Of a DNA stretch of 49,870 bases, positions 18,152 through 26,873 are shown one piece after another (the first letter of the stretch is position 1; each line of letters opens with the position of its first letter). The position numbers and the translations under genes were made by a program. Below the pieces are notes generated by a model, which saw only the letters and a list, made by a program, of their open reading frames with translations, was not told the DNA's origin and ran no database searches. Origin of the DNA: Spirochaetota bacterium (GTDB taxonomy: Bacteria > Spirochaetota > Spirochaetia > SPDA01 > JAJSAL01); the NCBI GenBank assembly GCA_024274705.1, contig JAJSAL010000165.1, positions 1 to 49,870 on the forward strand, in the 5' to 3' direction.

Positions 18152-19262
18152 TATGTATCCTCCTGACCCGGGTCCCTCTGGCTATGCTCTTTTTTGGAAA
18201 AAATACAGACCCCGGCCTGCCGGTGAGGGTTACCTTGTACCTGATAAAAAACTCACTGCCTAATACAAAAAACAGGATAATTCCCTGGATAAGCAATGCC
18301 GCTGCCTGGGGAATATGAAAGACCGTCTGGATGTACGAACCTCCTTCCACCAGGAGAGCGAAAAGGAAGGATACCAGAAGAATCGCGACGGCATTGAGCT
18401 GGCCGAGCCAGGAGATAATGATCGCCGTATAACCGACTCCGTTGCTGACATCCACACTCAGGGTACTATTGACACCCGAGACCTGGATCATCCCGGTGAG
18501 CCCGCAGATCGCCCCGCTTGCGAAAAGAGTTACCAGGATGACGGCCCTTACATTCATCCCCGCGTATCCGGCAGCGCTTTCACTCTCCCCGATAACATTA
18601 ATTTCAAATCCCGCCTTTGTATACCTGATGAACAAAAAAAGCGCTGTTACCAGTAACGGAACGACAATCCAGCCGATATGAATCCCGAGAAGCCGGGGGA
18701 GTTGGGCGTTTACCGTAAAGTTCGGAATCTTGGGATATCCGTACGCCTCGGCATCCCGCCATGGACCATATTGAAGATAGGTAATCCACTTAAGGGCGAT
18801 ATAGTTCATCATCAACGTGAAAATTGTTTCATTTGTTTTAAACCGCGCCTTAAAAAAAGCGGGTAAAAGGGCCCATAAACCGGCGCCCAGCATTCCCGCA
18901 AGGGCCATGAGCAGAAGCAGAAGGGGTCCCGGAATTCCGGGATAGAAAAGAGCAACATACGTAGCGGCGAAAGCCCCCATCATGATCTGCCCTTCTCCCC
19001 CGATATTCCAGAACCGCATCCGAAAAGAAAGACCGACGCCCAATGAGGTGATAACCAGGGGGATGGTCCTGACGATAGTTTCCTGAAACCGGTAGAGAGA
19101 ACCCAGACTGCCGTTCAGCATGGACGCGTAAACTTCCAGGGGGTTATGTCCCAGAAAAGCCAGTAAAATTGCAGAGAAAAAGAGGGCCAGGATGATGGCG
19201 GTTAATCTTACAACAATATTCTTCTTTACCGTGGATTCGGGAATTTGCCGGATTTTAATCAT
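17724..19262 (-). CDS. ABC transporter permease (BMP-associated, first permease) with run-on reading frame
   Basis: This YufP-like permease is recognisable over about 358 residues: an N-terminal helix after KKNIVVRLTAIILALFF, then RFWNIGGEGQIMMGAFAA, and GESESAAGYAGMNV in the coupling loop. The frame does not stop at the expected place. It runs on for 428 bases inside the next permease gene in another frame, giving an Arg-rich tail with no membrane character. At 18189-18195 the coding strand reads A AAA AAG in frame. A one-base backward shift there would add 12 residues and stop at the TAA overlapping the next ATG, for about 370 residues. The start at 19262 (AGGGGG 8 bases upstream) overlaps the ATPase stop by 8 bases. 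Confidence 0.85.
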   Translation of the reverse strand: MIKIRQIPESTVKKNIVVRLTAIILALFFSAILLAFLGHNPLEVYASMLNGSLGSLYRFQETIVRTIPLVITSLGVGLSFRMRFWNIGGEGQIMMGAFAATYVALFYPGIPGPLLLLLMALAGMLGAGLWALLPAFFKARFKTNETIFTLMMNYIALKWITYLQYGPWRDAEAYGYPKIPNFTVNAQLPRLLGIHIGWIVVPLLVTALFLFIRYTKAGFEINVIGESESAAGYAGMNVRAVILVTLFASGAICGLTGMIQVSGVNSTLSVDVSNGVGYTAIIISWLGQLNAVAILLVSFLFALLVEGGSYIQTVFHIPQAAALLIQGIILFFVLGSEFFIRYKVTLTGRPGSVFFPKKSIARGTRVRRIHNDRNSQFSHRRHYCKYSPGLCNIRRNNNREERDPEPWCGRDDVHGSGYRLQGGPGYRKSCPGSIRRCVRRCNRFLDLWIPDGVPQGESNSIGVNIDSVRYRVRRFCRRAHGRAEGSGRDHEFLYENKDSRIGRYPVAGQDIF

Positions 19263-20778
19263 CCCCACATCCCCCTTCATTACTGCACATCATCATACCC
19301 AGTTCTTCTTTTGTAACCGTTTCCGCGTCGACAATACCGGTACGCCGTCCGTTAAACAGGACCATTATCCGGTCGCATATCTCCAGGAGAAGATCGAGGT
19401 CTTCCCCGATGAAAAGGATTCCCATACCCTGCCGTTTCTGCTCATTGAGTAAATCTATAACTTTATTTGTTACTCCCACATCCAGACCCCGAACGGGATA
19501 GGCAGCGATTAATATTTCCGGTTTGCCGAGAAGCTCCCTCCCTATTAAAACCTTTTGTATATTCCCCCCGGACAGTACCTTTATGGGATGACGGAACCCG
19601 GGGTGCTGGACGTCCAGGGATTCGACCAGGAATTCCGCTTTTGCTTCAGCCGATTTTCTGTCCAGCAATACTTTTTTCGTCTTGCGGTAATCCTTGAGCA
19701 TCACGTTATCCACCATGTTCATGGAACCCACCAGGCCCATTCCCAGGCGGTCTTCGGGAACAAAATTGAGCCCGATTGTTCTACGGCGATTTCTTTCCCT
19801 TGCTGATAACCCGGCAATATTTTCCCCTTTAACCAGGATTTCTCCGCTTTTGATTTTTTGCAACCCCGCCAGCGCTTCACTCAACTGCTTCTGTCCGCTG
19901 CCTGCTACACCCGCGACCCCAAGCAGTTCGCCTCCGTACAGCGAGAATGAGATTCCGTTAAGGCTCCTCATCCTTTCTTCATCTTCCACGACCAGGTCTC
20001 TTACCGAGAGGACTTCACCCTTTCTTTCCGCGGAAACCCTGGGGATTTTCATCCTCACAGCCTGCCCGACCATCATCTCCGCAAGCTTCCTTTGTGATGT
20101 CTCTTTTGTCACAACAGTATCGATGGTGCGCCCTTTTCGCAGTACCGTTACCCTGTCGCTTATCTCCATAACTTCATACAGCTTGTGGGTGATAATAATG
20201 ACTGTTTTACCGGCGTCCCGCATGTTGGATAGTATCAGGAACAACTTTTCCGTTTCCTGGGGAGTCAGAACAGCGGTAGGTTCGTCAAGAATCAGGTTAT
20301 CCGCGCCGCGGTACAGGGCTTTAATTATTTCAACGGTCTGTTTTTCACTGACCGCCATGTCGACTATTTTTTTATCCAGGTCTACGGTTAAACCGGAATC
20401 TTTACAAATAGTTTCTATTTTCTTTTTGAGTTTTTTGGAATTCAGTAAAAAAGTGTTTTCAGGTCCGGCACTGATGTTTTCCCAGGCCGTCATTACCTCC
20501 ACCAGTTTGAAATGCTGGTAAATCATGCCGATCCCGGCTTTTATGGCATCCTGGGGGGAGGCGAAGACAACCCGCTTCCCCCTAAGATAGATCGTGCCGC
20601 CATCCGGAGAATAGATACCGGAGAGAATATTCATCAGCGTACTCTTTCCCGCTCCGTTCTCCCCCAGGATGGCGTGCACTTCGCCCTTGTTAACCGTAAT
20701 GTTGATATTCTCGTTCGCCCTGACCTCGCCAAAGCTTTTTAAGATATTTTCCATCCTGATGGATTCGTGATCCCCCAC
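19255..20778 (-). CDS. ABC transporter ATP-binding protein, two NBDs (BMP-associated)
   Basis: This protein of 507 residues counts from a GTG at 20778 (GAGGGGG a few bases upstream); an ATG at 20802 lacks a Shine-Dalgarno. First domain: GENGAGKST and NLILDEPTAVLTPQE. Second domain: LSGGNIQKVLIGREL with the altered Walker B ILIAAYPVRGLDVG usual in this family. It energises the importer formed with the two permeases and the BMP protein around it. It is paralogous to the ATPase at 1659-3194, so the window has two importers of the same class. Confidence 0.93.
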   Translation of the reverse strand: MGDHESIRMENILKSFGEVRANENINITVNKGEVHAILGENGAGKSTLMNILSGIYSPDGGTIYLRGKRVVFASPQDAIKAGIGMIYQHFKLVEVMTAWENISAGPENTFLLNSKKLKKKIETICKDSGLTVDLDKKIVDMAVSEKQTVEIIKALYRGADNLILDEPTAVLTPQETEKLFLILSNMRDAGKTVIIITHKLYEVMEISDRVTVLRKGRTIDTVVTKETSQRKLAEMMVGQAVRMKIPRVSAERKGEVLSVRDLVVEDEERMRSLNGISFSLYGGELLGVAGVAGSGQKQLSEALAGLQKIKSGEILVKGENIAGLSARERNRRRTIGLNFVPEDRLGMGLVGSMNMVDNVMLKDYRKTKKVLLDRKSAEAKAEFLVESLDVQHPGFRHPIKVLSGGNIQKVLIGRELLGKPEILIAAYPVRGLDVGVTNKVIDLLNEQKRQGMGILFIGEDLDLLLEICDRIMVLFNGRRTGIVDAETVTKEELGMMMCSNEGGCGDD

Positions 20779-20830
20779 TGTTCCCCCTCTCAATATCTTC
20801 ATTACGGCGTAAGGCTGAAAACTCTACTAA

Positions 20831-21937
20831 CTATTCAATCTTACCGATTACACCTTCTACAAGAAATGACATTCCCAGCAAGTCGCCGATACCAGGGACT
20901 TCCCCCGCTTTGATCCGTAACACTCCTAGATTGTCTTTGATCGGGCCGGTGAAGACCTCAAAAGAGCCGTCCTTCAACTTCGCCTCGATCTCGGCAACTT
21001 TTTCCGCGGCCCCTTCCGGAACATTTTTGCCTAAGGGAGCTGTCCGGACTATATCCATATCGTATCCCTGCCAGAAATTCTCCGCCTTCCATGTACCTTC
21101 CATAAACGCCTTTACTTCCCTCACATAGTATGGCCCCCAGTTCCAGTACGCGGATGTCAAACAGGCCTCAGGCGCCGCGTCGTTCATATCGGCATGATAA
21201 CCAATCCCCCAGACGCCCCTGGATTCTGCAGCCTGTAGATTGGCCGGGCCGGTCTGGTGCTGGGCGATAACATCACAACCGTTATCAATTAAAGCAATTG
21301 AAGCTTCCTTTTCCCTGGGGGGATCGTTCCAGTTATGTGTCCAGATAATTTCGACGGTGGCATCAGGATTTACAGACCGTACTCCCAGGGTAAAGGCGTT
21401 TATACCCCTGATGACTTCCGGGATCTCGAAAGCGGCAATGTATCCGATTTTATCAGTCTGTGTTTTCATTCCCGCGACTATTCCGGTAACATACCGGGCC
21501 TGGTACATCTTCCCCAGGTAGTTTACCGCATTTGGAGCATTCTTATATCCTCCAGCGTGAAAGAAAGCCACATCCGGGTTTTCGGCAGCCACCTCGAGCA
21601 TATAATCCATATACCCGAAACTGGTCGCGAAAATCATGTTAGCCCCCTGATCAATCATATCACGCATGACTTTTTTTGATTCTTCAGTATTGGGAACACT
21701 CTCCTTGTACAACGTTTCCACGCCCAATTCCTTTTCCACGGCCAGGCGTCCCCGGTTATGTTCCTGTGTCCAGCCTCCGTCCCCGATAGGCCCGGTAAAA
21801 ACAAAACCGACCTTGACTACTTTACCACCTTCTTCTGTCGTTTCAGCTCCGGGGGTTTCCTTCTCCCCCCCTGCAAATACGGCTGTTACGGAAAGTAACA
21901 GAAATAATGCAGTGATGATAACGGTTGCTTTTTTCAT
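20831..21937 (-). CDS. BMP-family substrate-binding protein
   Basis: This 368-residue exported protein has the signal peptide MKKATVIITALFLLLSVTAVFA followed by GGEKE. AAGGAG lies upstream of the ATG at 21937. Family blocks: VGFVFTGPIGDGGWTQEHN, FATSFGYMDYMLEVA, YQARYVTGIVAG, VIAQHQTGPANLQAAE and GIGYHADMND. The length fits BMP proteins. Lying inside the demethylation/purine operon, it is expected to bind the operon's growth substrate. It is only distantly similar to the BMP protein at 604-1608. Confidence 0.92.
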   Translation of the reverse strand: MKKATVIITALFLLLSVTAVFAGGEKETPGAETTEEGGKVVKVGFVFTGPIGDGGWTQEHNRGRLAVEKELGVETLYKESVPNTEESKKVMRDMIDQGANMIFATSFGYMDYMLEVAAENPDVAFFHAGGYKNAPNAVNYLGKMYQARYVTGIVAGMKTQTDKIGYIAAFEIPEVIRGINAFTLGVRSVNPDATVEIIWTHNWNDPPREKEASIALIDNGCDVIAQHQTGPANLQAAESRGVWGIGYHADMNDAAPEACLTSAYWNWGPYYVREVKAFMEGTWKAENFWQGYDMDIVRTAPLGKNVPEGAAEKVAEIEAKLKDGSFEVFTGPIKDNLGVLRIKAGEVPGIGDLLGMSFLVEGVIGKIE

Positions 21938-22003
21938 CTTTCTCTCCTTAAAATTAGTTATACTTTCTCCGAAAGGAGCAAGCTGTACTGCCTCCATTAA
22001 TCA

Positions 22004-23797
22004 TTAGATATACATGTTTTGCATGAAGATATCTCTGAAACCGGGTTCCGAATTGAGCTCGATAAATTCAATGTTTTTCGCTATTTTACCGGCTGCCTCT
22101 CTCTTCCCGGAAGACAAAAGCATCTGCATTGCCCCTGTACCTGCGGCATTCCCTATCTGGTGAAACTTCTCCGCTGTAAGCCGAGGGAGCATCCCGATCC
22201 GGATCGCACTTTTTATATTCAGGTAACTCCCGAAAGCCCCGGCTATTATCACCCTGTCCAGGACTTCCGCCTTCATGTCCATCTTTCTTAAAAGTATATC
22301 GATCCCCGACCTGATTGCCGCTTTGGCAAGTTGTATCTCGTTTATATCCCGACGGCATACGGTGATATCCCGGCCGCTCCCCGAACCATTCCGGGGAACC
22401 AGAACAAAGGATTTTTCCATTCCCTCTCCAACTGTTTCCGCAGCACTATTGACGAAACATCCCCGGGTATCGATAATGTCCGCCTTCCTGAGCTCAGCCA
22501 CAGCGTCCAGGATGCCAGAACCGCACAACCCCACCGCAGGTTTGTCCTCTATTGTGGAAATAAGGACTTTACCGTTCCCGATCATCACCCCTTCGATGGC
22601 TCCTTCCGATGCCCGCATACCGTAATGAATATGGGCGCCTTCAAACGCAGGTCCGGAAGCGCATGCACAACTAAGTGTCCGTCCGCCGGCGGATAACGTT
22701 ACCTCCGTGTTTGTCCCGATATCCAGTGCAAGGACCACACCGTTACTCCGTTCCTGTTCCGTTGCTAAAAGCATTGCGGTATGGTCTCCGCCGATATAGC
22801 CCGCAATATTCTCAGGAAAATAAAGACGGCCTCCGGTGGATATATCCAGGCCGAATTCAGCGGCCGCCACATCCAGGGCTTCACCGACGGAGGGTATATA
22901 GGGGGACAATCCGAGCTGTTTCACCGGAAAACCACAGAGAAGATGGTGTACAACGGTATTCCCAACGATTACCGCTTCCATTATTTTCCCGGAAGATAAC
23001 CCTCTTTCACCGCACATCTCCTGGACCATCGTGTTTACTTTTTCCAACAGCACCGAACGGAGTCTACTCCGGCCATCTTTATGCTGTGCGCAATGCGCGA
23101 TCCGGTTTACCACGTCTTCACCGTATGCTATCTGAGGGTTCATTGCGGCCTTTCGTGCCAGTATTTCTCCTGTTTCCATATCCAGAAGGTAACCTGCCAG
23201 CTTGGTTGTTCCGGCATCTATTGCCACGCCTAGAAGTGCCTCTCCCGGATGAAGCACGCCGGTCACATCGCCCTGCCGGACAACCAGCCGGACCTTTTCC
23301 TCCTGCCGTAAGGTACCCGAAAGCTCCTTCAGCACAGGATACTGAAATTTTTTCACTACAATTCCAGCGGAAGCGAGGCTCTCCCGCAGCAGGACATCGT
23401 CAGGTAATCCCGCTCCGCTCCTGTTGTAATCAGGCCTAATTTCAACCGGAACAACGACGGGATCCGCCCCTGTTTCAGCGGCCTTCCCTTCCAGCTGCAG
23501 CCTCTGTGTTGCCGTGAGAGACTCCGGGGGAACAAACACTGTTATATCCCCCTCAGGAATAAACCGGCAGGCCAGACGCCAGCCGGCTCCAGGCTTTTTC
23601 ATAGGGGGAAATGCCCCTTTTTCATGGACAGCCGGTGAACTATCACCGCTGACTATCCGGATGAGGCACCTGCCGCAGGTACCGCTCCCCCCGCAAACCG
23701 CCTGCATACCGATGCCTGCTTCTCTTGCCGCGGAGATGAGGACCTCCCCCCTCTGTACGTGAACTCTTCTGCCTGACGGCAAAAAGGTTACAGTCAC
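22004..23797 (-). CDS. Corrinoid protein reductive activator (RACo/RamA-like ASKHA ATPase)
   Basis: This 597-residue protein has an N-terminal plant-type 2Fe-2S domain with cysteines in CGGSGTCGRC and RLACRF (about residues 35-76). A large ASKHA-fold ATPase domain follows, with VAIDAGTTKLAGYLLD, VVGNTVVHHLLCG, LALDIGTNTEV, GLCGSGILDAVAEL and VIIAGAFGSYLN. Members use ATP to drive one-electron reduction of Co(II) corrinoid back to Co(I). It starts with a GTG one base after the corrinoid-protein stop and has no strong Shine-Dalgarno, so translation is probably coupled. It serves the methyltransferase system encoded just upstream. Confidence 0.93.
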   Translation of the reverse strand: MTVTFLPSGRRVHVQRGEVLISAAREAGIGMQAVCGGSGTCGRCLIRIVSGDSSPAVHEKGAFPPMKKPGAGWRLACRFIPEGDITVFVPPESLTATQRLQLEGKAAETGADPVVVPVEIRPDYNRSGAGLPDDVLLRESLASAGIVVKKFQYPVLKELSGTLRQEEKVRLVVRQGDVTGVLHPGEALLGVAIDAGTTKLAGYLLDMETGEILARKAAMNPQIAYGEDVVNRIAHCAQHKDGRSRLRSVLLEKVNTMVQEMCGERGLSSGKIMEAVIVGNTVVHHLLCGFPVKQLGLSPYIPSVGEALDVAAAEFGLDISTGGRLYFPENIAGYIGGDHTAMLLATEQERSNGVVLALDIGTNTEVTLSAGGRTLSCACASGPAFEGAHIHYGMRASEGAIEGVMIGNGKVLISTIEDKPAVGLCGSGILDAVAELRKADIIDTRGCFVNSAAETVGEGMEKSFVLVPRNGSGSGRDITVCRRDINEIQLAKAAIRSGIDILLRKMDMKAEVLDRVIIAGAFGSYLNIKSAIRIGMLPRLTAEKFHQIGNAAGTGAMQMLLSSGKREAAGKIAKNIEFIELNSEPGFRDIFMQNMYI

Positions 23798-23798
23798 T

Positions 23799-24494
23799 CT
23801 AGGTCAAAGCCCCTTCAACAATGGTTTCTATTTTTGATGGTTTCTCCCCCGAATCGACGAGTTTTTTACACAGATTTACACAATCCGCACCGGTGAAACC
23901 GTATCCATCGGCTTTAATATCCTGTGCCCATTGGGCGGTGACCGGCCCACCTCCCACGATTACATAATAGTTTTCCCGGATGCCCATTGCACCGAGCAAT
24001 TCGATTAACTCTCTCTGAAATGGAAGGGAGGTTGTAAGAAGGGCTGAGCAGGCTATGATATCGGCGTTCGCTTTTTTCGCATCCTCGATAAACTGCTTGG
24101 CCGTAATGTTTATTCCCAGATCCAGGACCTTGAATCCATTGGCCGAAAGGAGGGCTTTAACCAGGTTCTTTCCGATATCATGATGGTCGCCGTACATCAC
24201 ACCAAGAACAACCGTACCTTTCAGGACACTCTCTCCGCCTTCCGATACAAGTTTATCGATAAGGAGGTCCATTGATCCGGAAGCCGCGTCTCCCGCCAGG
24301 ATGAGTTCCGGGAGGAAAGCTTCCCCATTTCCAAACCGTTCCCCGATATCTTTCATAGCGGGTTCAATGGCTTCTTTAATGATATCCATGGCAGCTATAC
24401 CGCTGTCCAGCGCTTCCCTGGTTAACCGGACCGTGTCATCCACTTCGCCGGTGGCAACGGCTTCATTCAGCAATTCTATTTTATTTTCAGACAT
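23799..24494 (-). CDS. Corrinoid (B12-binding) methyl-carrier protein
   Basis: This 231-residue protein belongs to the MtmC/MttC/MtgC-type family. An N-terminal helical cap domain (residues 1-90) precedes a Rossmann B12 domain, with the cobalt-ligand motif GDHHDIGKNLV near residue 110 and GGGPVTAQWAQDIKADGYG near the end. It accepts a methyl group from the substrate methyltransferase and hands it to tetrahydrofolate via the MtgA-like protein. GAGGAG lies 7 bases before the start. The activator follows immediately. Confidence 0.95.
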   Translation of the reverse strand: MSENKIELLNEAVATGEVDDTVRLTREALDSGIAAMDIIKEAIEPAMKDIGERFGNGEAFLPELILAGDAASGSMDLLIDKLVSEGGESVLKGTVVLGVMYGDHHDIGKNLVKALLSANGFKVLDLGINITAKQFIEDAKKANADIIACSALLTTSLPFQRELIELLGAMGIRENYYVIVGGGPVTAQWAQDIKADGYGFTGADCVNLCKKLVDSGEKPSKIETIVEGALT

Positions 24495-24549
24495 ACTATT
24501 ACTCCTCTACAATCAGTTTTAAACTTCTTCCTCTATTTTCCCTTTCCCT

Positions 24550-24690
24550 CTATTCCGTTTGGTATTTCACAAGGGGAACTCCGAAATCTAAGGCCTCTTT
24601 TCGCACCTTCCTGTACATGGCATCCCATTCGGATTTCGGCCTGAAATTTTCCAGGTCCCATACTTCATGAACAGGTTTGCCGATATCGGG
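24550..24690 (-). pseudogene. C-terminal 46 codons of the MtmB-like gene beyond an in-frame TAA
   Basis: In the same frame directly after the TAA, the minus strand encodes PDIGKPVHEVWDLENF, then a helix with SEWDAMYRKVRKEALDFG, ending at a TAG (24550-24552). MtmB ends with an equivalent stretch (AGKTFQECYDV, then EEYMQVYDGARKKLEDLG). Total length with the extension is about 463 residues, near the 458 of MtmB. No start codon with a Shine-Dalgarno precedes it, so it is not a separate gene. Confidence 0.8.
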
Positions 24691-25944
24691 TTACTTAATC
24701 CTCGCTTCATACTTTGGAAGGAACTCCTTTGCCAGGTCATTCACCTTTGACAGTTCCATACCTGAAGCGGCATGGGATACTTCGGCACAAAAACCGCATT
24801 CCAGAGGAGTCAGGTAATTTGTAAGCTTTCCTCCTGCTGAGCGCGGCCCCGTGGAAAAGGCCGCTCCGGAAGCTGCAATGACAGCTACACCAACCAGGAT
24901 TTCATACAGGAGGGCTTCCGTTCCGGGACCGGAAACTTCATTGGCTATACCATGGGTAAGGAGATGGGTGTTCCGGCTTAAAGCCTGATGGGTCACACTC
25001 AAAGACCACAGACCGTCCCGGTTGACATTCGACAAATACCGGATATCATAGATTTCCCCGCCGCCAACAGTCGCCTGAAGCACCGAGTACTGGAGCAGTG
25101 AGCATGCGATCTGGCTAATCGAGGCCCCTTCGGGAGTTCCGGGCATACCGCCTATCATCCCGGGAGAACCGGCAAAAATATATCCGTCCATGGCAAGGGT
25201 GTGCACCACCTTTGTCAAGGTCGGCTCATTGATCTTCCCTTCCGATGGATAGAGAATGAGAGCGAGGTCAGTATTATAAAAACTTCCCTCTGTTCCATAA
25301 CAGAACTGACCGTATTCCGTAACCGCGGAAATATTTCCGATACCAGGCATGCCCGAGCGACCGCCTTTTTTGCGGACCTCCCGGTGATCCCTTCCATGAA
25401 TGTATCCAAGAAGCGCTTCCGAAGACCCCCCTGCCAATACATCGAGGCCATTTACCGAAATACGTGATCCCCCTTCCAGGATGTCTACGTCCATCTGCCG
25501 TACGATCCCTTCGGTTAAGAGGGGCCATACATCCTCTGTCAAGGTAATTCCCAGGGACGCGCCGAAAAGGCAAGGGTAAGGATCCGAAGGCGTTCTGCTT
25601 TTCATGGTTCTTTTATCTTTGCCGAATCCCAGATCCAGTTCGGAAGGGGCAAATTGTATGGCATGTATCAGTTCCTCTTCCGACACCTTTACCACTCTCT
25701 CACTTTCTTCATCCAGCATGCCCAACTCTAAAGCAAGGTCGTACCCGGCTTTATAAAAAGTGTCGGCCAGAGACATATCCGTATTGACCGGGTTCTCCGG
25801 ATCAACCGTCTTTTCGAGGCCGTGTTTTTTGAGCATTGTCCGTACTAACTGGGGAATTCGCCTGACATCCCAGTCTTTTCCACTGCAATACTCTCCGCTT
25901 CTCGCTCTTTTAAGTATTTCAACAATATCCGGTTTCTTTTGCAT
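24691..25944 (-). CDS. MtmB-like (non-pyrrolysine) methylamine-type:corrinoid methyltransferase, stop-interrupted
   Basis: This 417-residue protein aligns from its start with archaeal monomethylamine methyltransferase MtmB (GEYCSGKDWDVRRIP, LADTFYKAGYDLALELG). MtmB carries pyrrolysine in a GRPGMGV-O-GP stretch; here the region reads GRSGMPGIGNISA, with no stop or Pyl. It should transfer a methyl group from an N-methylated substrate to the neighbouring corrinoid protein. The frame ends at a TAA (24691-24693), but the same frame continues for 46 residues that match the MtmB C-terminus, so the gene is probably broken, recoded or miscalled there. GGGAG lies 6 bases before the ATG. Confidence 0.85.
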   Translation of the reverse strand: MQKKPDIVEILKRARSGEYCSGKDWDVRRIPQLVRTMLKKHGLEKTVDPENPVNTDMSLADTFYKAGYDLALELGMLDEESERVVKVSEEELIHAIQFAPSELDLGFGKDKRTMKSRTPSDPYPCLFGASLGITLTEDVWPLLTEGIVRQMDVDILEGGSRISVNGLDVLAGGSSEALLGYIHGRDHREVRKKGGRSGMPGIGNISAVTEYGQFCYGTEGSFYNTDLALILYPSEGKINEPTLTKVVHTLAMDGYIFAGSPGMIGGMPGTPEGASISQIACSLLQYSVLQATVGGGEIYDIRYLSNVNRDGLWSLSVTHQALSRNTHLLTHGIANEVSGPGTEALLYEILVGVAVIAASGAAFSTGPRSAGGKLTNYLTPLECGFCAEVSHAASGMELSKVNDLAKEFLPKYEARIK

Positions 25945-25965
25945 ATATATCTCCCTATAGTTTTT

Positions 25966-26808
25966 TCATCTCTGTTGTAACCGCCAGTATTTCAGGTAAC
26001 GCCTTCCATTCTTATCCACCCCTTTCAACAAGTCCGCTGCACGAATTATGGAAGTGAGCTGCATCGGATCGGTTATTGCGCAGGTCGCACCCACCTTTAT
26101 GGCCATTGCAAGAAATGCCTGGTTTATCGTATGCCGGTCCGGCATTCCAAATGAGACATTGCTTGCCCCAAGGTTGATGTTTACACCGAACTCACCCTTC
26201 ACAAGCTCGATCGTTTTCAACGTAACAGCGCCGGCTTTGCTGTCTGAACCAACGGTAAGGACAAGCGGATCGATCACTATATTTTCGATGGGTATACCGG
26301 TTTTTGTTGCCCGTTCTATTATTTTAGCTGCTATCCTGAACCGGGTCTCCGCTTCTTTCGGAATACCATTCTCATCGATGGTAAGTCCGATTACGGCTGC
26401 ACCATATTCTTTTACAACCGGCAGTACTTTACCGAGTGAAGCTTCCTCGCCGTTAACGGAGTTCACCAGCGCCTTGCCTGACACAACTTTCAATCCCGCT
26501 TCCAGAGCATCTCGATTCGCCGAGTCCAGACAGAGAGGCACGCTCACCGTATTTTCTACTTCTCTTACAATCTCCGGAAGCAGAGCGGCTTCATCAATAC
26601 CCGGTGCGCCGACATTGATATCGAGAATATCTGCTCCGGCTTCAACCTGTTTGACAGCCAAATCGCAAATGTAGTTAAAGTTTTTTTCTTTAAGAGCCAG
26701 GCCGAGTTTATTCCTGCCCGTGGGATTGATTTTTTCACCGATTACGGTAAATGGGGCGTCCATCGCTATTGTTGCGTTATGCGAGCCGCTTCCTACTATC
26801 GTTTGCAT
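25966..26808 (-). CDS. Methyltetrahydrofolate:corrinoid methyltransferase (MtgA/AcsE-like)
   Basis: This 280-residue TIM-barrel pterin-binding protein carries FTVIGEKINPTGR, VEAGADILDINVGAPG, PLCLDSANRDALEAG, NSVNGEE and NLGASNVSFGMPDR, all characteristic of the MtgA/AcsE/MtrH-type pterin-binding family. It moves methyl groups between a corrinoid protein and tetrahydrofolate, linking the substrate methyl to one-carbon metabolism. It is the first gene of the long minus-strand operon, 24 bases after a 37-bp palindrome. AGGAAG lies about 9 bases before the ATG. Confidence 0.93.
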   Translation of the reverse strand: MQTIVGSGSHNATIAMDAPFTVIGEKINPTGRNKLGLALKEKNFNYICDLAVKQVEAGADILDINVGAPGIDEAALLPEIVREVENTVSVPLCLDSANRDALEAGLKVVSGKALVNSVNGEEASLGKVLPVVKEYGAAVIGLTIDENGIPKEAETRFRIAAKIIERATKTGIPIENIVIDPLVLTVGSDSKAGAVTLKTIELVKGEFGVNINLGASNVSFGMPDRHTINQAFLAMAIKVGATCAITDPMQLTSIIRAADLLKGVDKNGRRYLKYWRLQQR

Positions 26809-26831
26809 GTCAATTAGCTTCCTGAATTTTT

Positions 26832-26868
26832 CTTAATATGGCAAACGTAATACGTTTGCCATATTAAG
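26832..26868. promoter_or_regulatory. 37-bp perfect palindrome, likely operator of the long operon
   Basis: Arms CTTAATATGGCAAACGTA and TACGTTTGCCATATTAAG (18 bases each) flank a single central A. The element begins at the predicted transcription start of the operon and ends 23 bases before the first start codon. Position and symmetry fit a repressor site, most likely for the GntR/HutC regulator encoded 160 bases away. It has no T-tract, so it is not a terminator. Confidence 0.8.
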
Positions 26869-26873
26869 TCTTT

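Noticed and set aside
24691-25944. Pyrrolysine or selenocysteine recoding of the MtmB-like gene
   Set aside because: The interrupting stop is TAA, not TAG or TGA, there is no stop at the usual Pyl site, and no pylT, pylS or SECIS-like element was seen.
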